A stretch of 7,072 nucleotides of DNA from Patescibacteria group bacterium (GTDB taxonomy: Bacteria; Patescibacteriota; Minisyncoccia; UBA6257; 02-FULL-45-10c): positions 1 to 7,072 of the forward strand of contig JAHILT010000001.1 in assembly GCA_018896875.1 (NCBI GenBank), read 5' to 3'. Both the position numbers and the translations under genes were made by a program. The first letter of the stretch is position 1. The number at the start of each line of letters is the position of its first letter. Of this stretch, positions 1-6,285 are shown piece after piece. The notes under the pieces were generated by a model. The model saw nothing but the letters and a program-made list of their open reading frames with translations, did not search any database and was not told where the DNA came from.

Positions 1-745
1 TAATTTGGGGAATGAAACCGATTGTAAGAAGAAAGTATAATATGAAAAAAATTATTGCTACATTGATTCTTAAGTTTTCTTTTAAAAATTTAAAAAAGAT
101 TACACATCCAAAAACTGCTGACAAAGAAAGTATTACCAAAATTTGCTGGTAAGCTCTAAATAATCCATAAGATATCGAAGCAAAGGGCATAATTGTTATT
201 AGAAATAAAAAAGAGAGGCCAATTAAACTCATCGCAATAAATTCTATATCAAATTTGTTATCTTTGATTTTTGCAAATAAAAGATAAAGTACTCCAATAA
301 TTATAAATAATTTAATCAATTTTTTTATTATCTCAAATAGCAAGGAAATAATTTTAGTGTTGGAATAATTTAATCTAAATGGCAAGATATTAGAATATAA
401 TACTTTTATCTGGTAGTGTTTGTATGTATTTAGAGGATATTTATCAATTTCGTTTTCTTTTTTTTGTTCAGTTTTGTTTATGTAATCTAAAAGTAAGGGT
501 GTTTTTTCTATAGGTTTATAAAAAATATTAAATTGGTCTAAAATAAAACTTTGATCTGCCCTTACATCATCTTTAAACATTTGTCCCATATTACTAAAAC
601 TTTTTTTAGTAAAATCTATTAGCCCTGAAGAAACATCTGTTAATTGAGCATACCATAAAAATCCGAAGACAAGGAGTAATAAAATCAATAACCCTGTGGC
701 ATAGAATTCTCTTTTTTCTCTGAATATCTTCTTTTTATCTATCAT
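1..745 (-). CDS. C-terminal half of a DUF2206-type membrane protein, separate frame, 3' end beyond window
   Basis: The frame opens with ATG at 745-743 and stays open for 248 codons to the left edge, so its stop lies outside the window. One membrane helix lies at about residues 16-32. An external, mostly hydrophilic stretch of about 110 residues follows (33-143), and then four helices at about 144-159, 168-190, 200-219 and 228-245. The segment around residues 192-212 (YGLFRAYQQILVILS) resembles the C-terminal part of DUF2206-type proteins as I remember the family. The start overlaps the preceding frame by 11 bases. It has a GGAG site nine bases upstream, and an in-frame TAA two codons before the ATG, so this frame cannot extend upstream. 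It is most likely the second half of the protein encoded at 735-2051. The function is unknown; a GT-C-like or other lipid-linked glycan role is inferred from context. I am confident it is coding and less sure of the family. Confidence 0.85.
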   Translation of the reverse strand, partial: MIDKKKIFREKREFYATGLLILLLLVFGFLWYAQLTDVSSGLIDFTKKSFSNMGQMFKDDVRADQSFILDQFNIFYKPIEKTPLLLDYINKTEQKKENEIDKYPLNTYKHYQIKVLYSNILPFRLNYSNTKIISLLFEIIKKLIKLFIIIGVLYLLFAKIKDNKFDIEFIAMSLIGLSFLFLITIMPFASISYGLFRAYQQILVILSLSAVFGCVIFFKFLKENLRINVAIIFFILYFLLTIGFIPQI

Positions 746-750
746 TTTTT
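735..750 (-). other. Frame junction: A6 run at the overlap of the two DUF2206-type frames
   Basis: On the coding strand, TTA AAA AAT GAT AGA TAA ends the first frame, and the last A of the six-A run (745-750) starts the ATG of the second. The second frame is +1 relative to the first. Its upstream TAA at 751-749 confines any switch of frame to this run and the few codons after it. Removing one A would join the frames into a single open frame of at least 683 residues. Confidence 0.85.
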
Positions 751-2051
751 AATTCTCCATTTTTATATTTTTGATAAAAAAATACTAAAATATAAGTCAT
801 AATAAAAAGTGCAAAAGTTATATATGATGTAGAGTAATGAGAGACAATCATCGAAAAGCCAAATATCAAAAAGAAGATTTTTCTTATCATTGAACCAATT
901 TCTTTATTAAACAAGGCTAAAATCATTAATGAAAAAAATAAAAAAGCTATTGCTTGTCTTATATGTGCTGGCATATCAATTGTAAAAGACATTGCAGACA
1001 TAAAAACAAAAGCAGAAATAAAAGAGAAGAACACTTTTTCTTTACAATATCTATTGATTAATAAATAGAGTGCAATTGGAGTTAATGAGAAGATTAATTG
1101 CATTATTAATTTAAATATGTACAGATTATTAATCTTGATAAACAAAAAAAGGATTGTGGGAAGGATTGTAAGACTTAAACAAGAGTTATACGCATCCAGA
1201 GTATTTGACATACTCCAAAATGCTTTTTCAATTGTGAATTGAAAATAATGATATTCTAAAACAATATCACTTCCCATAAAAAACCAACTTCTCATGCTGT
1301 ACATTAAAAGAAGAGATAATCCCATCCAATACAAAGCCCAAGGAAACACATTCTCATTCAACTTTTTCCTAAATAAAACCACACAAAAAACATAAACAGC
1401 AATTCCTCCCAGCATAATCATAGTTAAAATATTGGTACCATGATTATTCAATAAAAATGCTCCGAGAATAGAAAGAACAGGGAAGAGCATTGGAACAACA
1501 AAGAAAATTCTATTTATTGTGTCTAATTTTGGATATTGGATTTTTAGAGGGTTGAAATCTTTGTTTCTAATCCAGGCAGTTATCCAAAATACTATTAAGA
1601 AAATATCAAAACAAATTAATATTGGATATAATGAGAGAGGTTTATCAGTTATATTTAGCCAGGGTAAAATCCAATTTATAACAAGTCCGCCGAACATAAT
1701 AAATGAGATTGAAAGTCCGACGTTATAAACCAGATATTCCCAAAATCCGACTTCCCGAATTTTTAACATCAACATAATTAATAATCCTGGAATTGTAACA
1801 ATAAACAAAAATGCAAAAGTTGCTCTAATGTAAAATTGGTTTAGATTGAAGAAAATTAAAATATTTACTAATATCATAAAAGCTAAAATACTGAGGAATA
1901 GTTTATTTTTTGTTAAGGTAAAAAGTTTTTGTTTTTCAAATTTTGGAGAAGGTTCTTCCTGCAAATCTTTTTCTATATTTATATTGGGAAAAAAATTTAG
2001 TTTCTCTTTAAGACTTCGCTTTTTTGTTGTTGATTTAGAGTAATTTGCCAT
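735..2051 (-). CDS. N-terminal part of a DUF2206-type polytopic membrane protein
   Basis: This 438-residue protein has a charged, basic cytoplasmic tail (residues 1-48) followed by about 12 hydrophobic segments. They begin near residues 51, 76, 107, 142, 181, 208, 237, 290, 311, 342, 367 and 408. Residues 76-130 (PGLL near 88, GLSISF near 112) recall the N-terminal module of DUF1616 proteins. The later part carries the motif GSDIVLEYHYF (260-270, acidic D262 and E266), a MPAHIRQAIAF segment (360-370) and SHYSTSY (404-410), which together match my memory of DUF2206 proteins. Family members are usually about 700-800 residues, so this product is short at its C-terminus. The missing half is encoded by the overlapping frame downstream. 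The gene starts 2 bases after the glycosyltransferase stop and has no clear Shine-Dalgarno site, so translation is probably coupled to the gene before it. A GT-C-like glycosyltransferase is a plausible role, unproven. Confidence 0.88.
   Translation of the reverse strand: MANYSKSTTKKRSLKEKLNFFPNINIEKDLQEEPSPKFEKQKLFTLTKNKLFLSILAFMILVNILIFFNLNQFYIRATFAFLFIVTIPGLLIMLMLKIREVGFWEYLVYNVGLSISFIMFGGLVINWILPWLNITDKPLSLYPILICFDIFLIVFWITAWIRNKDFNPLKIQYPKLDTINRIFFVVPMLFPVLSILGAFLLNNHGTNILTMIMLGGIAVYVFCVVLFRKKLNENVFPWALYWMGLSLLLMYSMRSWFFMGSDIVLEYHYFQFTIEKAFWSMSNTLDAYNSCLSLTILPTILFLFIKINNLYIFKLIMQLIFSLTPIALYLLINRYCKEKVFFSFISAFVFMSAMSFTIDMPAHIRQAIAFLFFSLMILALFNKEIGSMIRKIFFLIFGFSMIVSHYSTSYITFALFIMTYILVFFYQKYKNGELKNDR
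755..758 (-). promoter_or_regulatory. Ribosome binding site for the second membrane-protein frame
   Basis: GGAG on the coding strand is 9 bases before the ATG at 745, inside the G-E codons at the end of the first frame. It supports independent or coupled initiation of the second frame, though a four-base match in a GGA GAA codon pair can arise by chance. Confidence 0.4.
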
Positions 2052-2053
2052 AT

Positions 2054-3241
2054 TTACTTTTTGTTTAGACTTTTATTGTGTTTTTTGAGGAATTGGGTAT
2101 AAAAATTAATATAAAGATTAGCAATTTTATCCCAGGAATATTTTAACTTAATCAATCTCCCCCCCTGTATGCCAAAAGATTTTCTTAATTTAGGATTTTT
2201 TATTAAAATCTTTAATTTGTTAAATAAGTCTTTACTATCTCCTACATTAAATAAAAATCCATTTTTTCCATTATTTATTATATTTGGAGCTTCTCCTGTT
2301 TTAGAGGCGATGATAGGTTTTTTACAGGCCATAGATTCTAAAATAGGTATACCAAACCCTTCAAATAATGAAGGAAAAACTACAATATCTGAACCCGAAT
2401 AATATTTTGGCAGATCTTTATAATCTAACTCCCCAACTAAAATGATATTTCCTAAGAGATCATGTTTTTTAATCAATTCATTAAATTCTTCCCGCCAACC
2501 AATTTCTCTACTTTCTCCACTTATTATACATTTGAAGTCGCAATCGTCCTTTAATTTATCTAATGCTTTGAATAAAACTTCACTTCCTTTTCTTTTTGCT
2601 CTTGCACCTCCTGGGAAAAAAATTAATGAATCTTTATCTTTTATTTTATATTTATTCCTTATTTCGTTTTTTGTTGGTTTAAATAAATTAATATCAACTC
2701 CTTCTTCAATAAGATTTATTTTGCTTTCTAATTTAGAATTTTTTAAAATTAAATGATTCTTAGTTAAATGACTAACTGCAATAATTTTATCAGATTTCTT
2801 TAAAATCTCTTTTTCCATAATTATCTCTAGAAAATTTATAATATTTTGTATTAAACCACAATTTTTAAATTCATTTGAAGCTAAATGATGTATTGTTGTT
2901 ATAGAAGGTAATTCTCTTAAGGTAAAAAATCCTGCATTACTACTACCATTATTATGGATTATATTTATATGTTCTTTTTTTATAAGTTCCTTATAATTTT
3001 TTCTAATTGAATTAAAAAATGAAAGTAAACTCATAAATTTTTTAAATATTGTTTTTTGCCAATGAATAATCAAATTATTATTTATTACTTCTCTTTTTGT
3101 TTCTTTACTTGGGGCCATTATATGCATTTTAATACCTCTTTTAGACAGTGCTTTAGCTAATTCGAATGCATAAACCCCCGCTCCACCACCAACTTTGCCT
3201 GGGAATTGCGATGTTATCAGTAAAATCTTTAATTTTTTCAT
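2054..3241 (-). CDS. Family-4 glycosyltransferase (GT-B fold)
   Basis: This 395-residue protein is the usual length for the family. The N-terminal Rossmann half starts with ILLITSQFPGKVGGGAGVYA (6-25), the glycine-rich loop of GT4 enzymes. The C-terminal half holds the basic donor-phosphate region GGARAKRKGS (211-220) and the E-x7-E motif EGFGIPILE (E294 and E302) that binds the nucleotide sugar. It ends with the common YSWDKIA element (368-374). There is no signal peptide or membrane helix, so it should act on the cytoplasmic face. It would transfer a sugar with retention of configuration to a lipid-linked or other glycan; donor and acceptor cannot be read from sequence. Its ATGA start overlaps the previous stop by 4 bases, and the G-rich site at 3252-3258 lies 10 bases upstream. 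It includes the most AT-rich sequence counted (43 of 240 bases GC over 2641-2880) but holds an odd run of seven G near its end. Confidence 0.93.
   Translation of the reverse strand: MKKLKILLITSQFPGKVGGGAGVYAFELAKALSKRGIKMHIMAPSKETKREVINNNLIIHWQKTIFKKFMSLLSFFNSIRKNYKELIKKEHINIIHNNGSSNAGFFTLRELPSITTIHHLASNEFKNCGLIQNIINFLEIIMEKEILKKSDKIIAVSHLTKNHLILKNSKLESKINLIEEGVDINLFKPTKNEIRNKYKIKDKDSLIFFPGGARAKRKGSEVLFKALDKLKDDCDFKCIISGESREIGWREEFNELIKKHDLLGNIILVGELDYKDLPKYYSGSDIVVFPSLFEGFGIPILESMACKKPIIASKTGEAPNIINNGKNGFLFNVGDSKDLFNKLKILIKNPKLRKSFGIQGGRLIKLKYSWDKIANLYINFYTQFLKKHNKSLNKK
2159..2165 (-). repeat. G7 homopolymer inside a glycosyltransferase gene
   Basis: Seven consecutive C on the plus strand give seven G on the coding strand, within codons for Q-G-G-R at residues 358-362 of the family-4 enzyme. 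The reading frame is intact at this length. A one-base change would alter the last 35 or so residues, including the YSWDKI element. Confidence 0.9.
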
Positions 3242-4389
3242 CCTCTCAAAACCCCCTTAATAATCCCATTCATTTCTTTTGCTTTTTTATCCCAAGTAAA
3301 ATTTTCTTTAACTTTTTTATAACCTGCTTCCCCCATCTTTTTCGCTAATTTTTTATCTTTCAAAATTTTTATTATAGCATTTGCCAAGGCATTAGAATCT
3401 TTAGGGGAAACTAATAAACCATCTTTATTTTCTGAAATTGCACAAGGTATTCCTCCGACCCTTGAACCAATAGCAACACATTTATGAGCCATTCCTTCAA
3501 TTAAAACCATTCCGAAACCTTCAGAAGAACTATACGATGGCAAAACTGAAATTTCGGACTTGCTATATTCTTTAGATAATTCCTCGTTAGAGATTCTTCC
3601 TAAAAATTTAACATTATTTTCTAAATGAAATAATTTAACTTGTTGCGTATATTCTTCTAAATTATCTCCAGAACCTATTACAATTAATTTGATATTTTTA
3701 ATATTTTTTTTAACTTCTTGAATAGATTCAATTAAATAATTTAATCCTTTATGGGTGTGCGTCTTATCTAATTGACTTACAAAAATAATCTGATTTTTAT
3801 TTTTTCTGAAAATATTATTTTTTGGCAAATTCACTCCTGGGGAAACTATTTTGATTTTTTCTAACCTTTTTTTAAGATGAGGAGAATTGTGAGAATAATA
3901 TTCAGAAGTTGCAATTATTTTTGCAGATTTATTTAAAGTTTTATTTCCCATAAATAAATAATATTCTTTACAAACCAGATTTAACAAAAGATTTCCTTTA
4001 ACTAAATCGTTATGATATGTTAAAACAAAAGGAACATCACCACAAACCCTCGCTGTAACATCTGAAATAAAAGGAACTGGTGTATGAGCATTAATAATAT
4101 TTGGTTTCTCTTTTTCAATAATCTCTTTAATATCTTTCTTCCACTTAAAACTTATAGGAGTATTAGAAACTTTAAATTGAATTGGAAGACGATAAATTTT
4201 CATTCCTGCCAAAACTTCTTCTTTGTATTTTTTCTCCTCGTGATTAGAAGTAACTACAACAATTTCATAACCAAATTGTTTTTTCAAACCTTTTGCTATA
4301 TTATAAGCATAATTTTCCATCCCCCCAATTTTCGGATAAAAATAAGGAGTTACTACCATTAGTTTTGCTTTTTGTTTCTTCATTTTCAT
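3238..4389 (-). CDS. Family-4 glycosyltransferase (GT-B fold)
   Basis: This is a full-length, 383-residue soluble GT4 enzyme. The N-terminal domain starts with VVTPYFYPKIGGMENYAYNI (12-31), the typical glycine loop. It continues through NIINAHTPVPF (97-107) and TYHND (124-128), a segment usual for the acceptor-side domain. In the C-terminal domain, VSQLDKTHTHKGLNYLIESI (204-223) supplies the donor-binding lysine (K214), and SEGFGMVLIE (289-298) is the E-x7-E motif with E290 and E298. It ends with FTWDKKA (364-370). The probable role is addition of one sugar to the growing surface glycan; specificity is unknown. The ATGA start overlaps the methyltransferase stop by 4 bases. A second ATG lies two codons in (4383), and neither has a Shine-Dalgarno site, so coupled re-initiation is likely. 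Its last codons (GGG GTT TTG AGA GGA TGA) double as the ribosome binding region of the next gene. Confidence 0.93.
   Translation of the reverse strand: MKMKKQKAKLMVVTPYFYPKIGGMENYAYNIAKGLKKQFGYEIVVVTSNHEEKKYKEEVLAGMKIYRLPIQFKVSNTPISFKWKKDIKEIIEKEKPNIINAHTPVPFISDVTARVCGDVPFVLTYHNDLVKGNLLLNLVCKEYYLFMGNKTLNKSAKIIATSEYYSHNSPHLKKRLEKIKIVSPGVNLPKNNIFRKNKNQIIFVSQLDKTHTHKGLNYLIESIQEVKKNIKNIKLIVIGSGDNLEEYTQQVKLFHLENNVKFLGRISNEELSKEYSKSEISVLPSYSSSEGFGMVLIEGMAHKCVAIGSRVGGIPCAISENKDGLLVSPKDSNALANAIIKILKDKKLAKKMGEAGYKKVKENFTWDKKAKEMNGIIKGVLRG
3252..3258 (-). promoter_or_regulatory. Ribosome binding site embedded in the preceding gene's last codons
   Basis: AAGGGGG on the coding strand lies 10 bases before the ATG at 3241. 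A second purine patch, GAGAGG, touches the ATG. It lies inside the IKGVLRG end of the preceding glycosyltransferase, so it would serve re-initiation after that gene's stop. Confidence 0.5.
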
Positions 4390-5186
4390 TTTTTTGCGAT
4401 AATCATAATATCTTTACTAAATTTATTTGAGATTTTTGTTCTAAGAAAATTATCAATATGCTTAGCAAAATTTCTAATTATTTGATTTCTAATTAATAGA
4501 TTAACTGGATATTGAAAAAAAGTAAAATCATACTCCACCTTTTCAATCCCAAATCCATTTCTTTCAATTAAATTCAGATAACCTTTATTTGTCAAAGCTT
4601 TTTCTTCTGGGTCAAGCCACTCTTTTTTAATTGCATATTTTCTCAAGAAATTTATTTTTCTAAGAATAGGGGTTTGAACAACCCATCTAAAAGGATAAGC
4701 ATAATTAGTTTCAAAAACAATTAATTTCCCTCCTTTTTTTAAGACTCTTTTTATCTCTTGTATTGAAGCATCTTGCAATTCAAGAGGGATGTGATGAACA
4801 ACCCATCTCATATGAACCCCATCAAAAAAATCATCTTTTGAATTTATTTTTTCCGAAGATGCAACATAGAAATTTTGTTTTAATCCTAATTTTTTATGAA
4901 GTAATTTATTATTTTTGATAGTTTCTGGAGAAAAATCGGACCCATAAGAATCATTCCCTGTCAATTGCCAATAAGTCGCAAAATAAGTATTTCCACAACC
5001 AATATCTAAAATTTTCTTTCCTTTAACTTTACCTATTAATTTTTCCCACCAAGGTTTTTTTAATAATATCTTTTTAATTATCTCTTCCTTGGAAGTTTTT
5101 AAAATCCAATTTCTTTGTTCTTTACTTTTTTCATCCCAAAATTCTATTTCTTTTTTTCTATCTTGTGATATGGTTTTTATTCTCAT
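4386..5186 (-). CDS. Class I SAM-dependent methyltransferase
   Basis: This protein has 266 residues from the ATG at 5186. Motif I is ILDIGCGNTYFA (59-70), the acidic ribose-binding residue is D84 in SDFSPE, and the post-strand-4 region FDGVHMRWVVHHIP (121-134) and RVLKKGGKLIVFE (147-159) complete a Methyltransf_11-like Rossmann core. The last 100 residues are a basic, aromatic extension with no recognised motif, and there is no membrane helix. In this setting it probably O-methylates a sugar or lipid-linked glycan intermediate, but the acceptor cannot be read from sequence. A TTG at 5192-5190 would add two residues. I prefer the ATG because it gives the same 4-base ATGA overlap with the preceding stop as the next two genes down. 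The GAGGGGG site is 10 bases from the ATG and only 4 from the TTG. Confidence 0.9.
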   Translation of the reverse strand: MRIKTISQDRKKEIEFWDEKSKEQRNWILKTSKEEIIKKILLKKPWWEKLIGKVKGKKILDIGCGNTYFATYWQLTGNDSYGSDFSPETIKNNKLLHKKLGLKQNFYVASSEKINSKDDFFDGVHMRWVVHHIPLELQDASIQEIKRVLKKGGKLIVFETNYAYPFRWVVQTPILRKINFLRKYAIKKEWLDPEEKALTNKGYLNLIERNGFGIEKVEYDFTFFQYPVNLLIRNQIIRNFAKHIDNFLRTKISNKFSKDIMIIAKK

Positions 5187-6283
5187 CCCCAATAAACCCC
5201 CTCAAACTTCTTGATTATCTTATCCCAATTATATTTCTCTACATATTTTTTAGTTTCCCAATTCTTCTTACCTAAACTTTTCCTAATAACATTAGCTAAA
5301 TCATCCTCATCCAATTCACAAACAAAACCATTCTTTGGATTTTTTATCAGATATTTTGAAGCATTATCTTTTTCATTAACTGTCACAACTGGCTTCCCGC
5401 AGGCATTAGCTTCTATAACACTAATTCCAAAACCCTCTCTGCTTGAAGGCAGAACAAAAACTTTCGAGGATTTAATCAATCCCAAAACATCCTCGTGCTT
5501 TTCTATGAACCCTTTGAAAATAACATTTTTTTCTAATCCTAATTCTTTAGTTAATCCCTCTAAACTTTCTCTTTCAGGACCATCTCCTATAATTATTAAT
5601 CTCTTATTTTTTAATTTTGAAACAGCTTTAATTAAAACATCCACATTCTTATGGCTTAATAGTCTGCCAGCAAAAATTATGTCTGATTCCTCCTTTGAAG
5701 GTTTTATTTTTTCTATTCTTTTAATATCAATTGCATTAGGGATAACAACTATTTTTTCAGAATGAACTTTAAGATTTTTAATTAAATCATTTTTTGTCTT
5801 TTCTGAAACAGCAATTATTTTATCAGGCAATTTTGAAGATAATTTTTCCATAAAATAACCTAAAATTCCTTTTCTGCCCATGTATTGAATCCAGTAATCT
5901 TTCCCCCAGACTTCATGCCAGGTCACAACAAATGGCTTTCTTTTTATCATGCACGCAATTTTAGAGGGAATTAAATGGAAATAAACCATATGGTCTGCAT
6001 CTAAAACATCAAAATCTTCTCCCAATAATTTAAATGAAGAAATCCCAAACTTAATTCCCTGCCAAATATTTCTTCTATTCTTCTTATAAAGAGGAGTTTC
6101 CTTGCAAATTCCATGAAGATAAAATCCATTTTTCTTAATTGCTTCCTTGCCATCCCAAAATTTCATAGTATAGAAATGGACATCATTATTCTTAGATAAT
6201 TTAGAAGCCAATTCATAAGACCTTGTCTCCTTTCCCCCTTTATTGTATGGATAGATAGAATCCGAAATCAAAGCGATTTTCAT
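5183..6283 (-). CDS. Family-4 glycosyltransferase (GT-B fold)
   Basis: This protein has 366 residues from the ATG at 6283. It begins at once with the first beta strand, MKIALISDSIYPYNKGGKET (1-20), as GT4 enzymes do. The acceptor domain includes FVVTWHEVWG (118-127), and the linker is IIAVSEKTKNDL (156-167). The donor domain has FAGRLLSHKN (204-213; R207 and K212 are the usual phosphate-binding pair), IIGDGPE (231-237) and REGFGISVIE (282-291; E283 and E291). It ends with YNWDKI (351-356). It is soluble and should act on the cytoplasmic side, adding a sugar early in the pathway judged by gene order. A GTG at 6289 would add two residues and give a 4-base overlap with the previous stop. The ATG is better because GGGAGGG sits 7 bases before it, whereas that site abuts the GTG with almost no spacing. 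Confidence 0.94.
   Translation of the reverse strand: MKIALISDSIYPYNKGGKETRSYELASKLSKNNDVHFYTMKFWDGKEAIKKNGFYLHGICKETPLYKKNRRNIWQGIKFGISSFKLLGEDFDVLDADHMVYFHLIPSKIACMIKRKPFVVTWHEVWGKDYWIQYMGRKGILGYFMEKLSSKLPDKIIAVSEKTKNDLIKNLKVHSEKIVVIPNAIDIKRIEKIKPSKEESDIIFAGRLLSHKNVDVLIKAVSKLKNKRLIIIGDGPERESLEGLTKELGLEKNVIFKGFIEKHEDVLGLIKSSKVFVLPSSREGFGISVIEANACGKPVVTVNEKDNASKYLIKNPKNGFVCELDEDDLANVIRKSLGKKNWETKKYVEKYNWDKIIKKFEGVYWG
5197..5203 (-). promoter_or_regulatory. Ribosome binding site bearing on the methyltransferase start
   Basis: GAGGGGG on the coding strand lies within the EGVYWG end of the preceding glycosyltransferase. It is 10 bases before the ATG at 5186 and 4 bases before the competing TTG at 5192. 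A second GGGG directly abuts the ATG. Confidence 0.5.
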
Positions 6284-6285
6284 CT

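Noticed and set aside
744..750. A AAA AAT as a -1 programmed frameshift heptamer
   Set aside because: A -1 shift here leads straight into TGA. Only a +1 shift or loss of one A reaches the second frame, so the classical -1 mechanism does not apply.
2041..2056. A terminator or promoter between the last glycosyltransferase and the membrane protein
   Set aside because: Only two bases separate the genes, and there is no inverted repeat or T run of the kind expected there.
2159..2165. The G7 run as a ribosome binding site for an internal start
   Set aside because: No ATG with a substantial open frame follows at suitable distance, and the membrane-protein start is more than 100 bases away.
2442..2756. 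A 104-codon plus-strand open frame, with similar shorter ones at 1519, 1846, 2169, 3166, 4084 and 6770
   Set aside because: All are antisense shadows of motif-bearing minus-strand genes. They show no recognisable domain and no ribosome binding context considered convincing.
5211..5765. A 184-codon plus-strand open frame
   Set aside because: It lies wholly antisense to the family-4 glycosyltransferase, whose motifs and coupled start are clear. Its product is Ser/Phe/Leu-rich with no domain, as expected from the reverse of AT-rich Lys/Glu codons.
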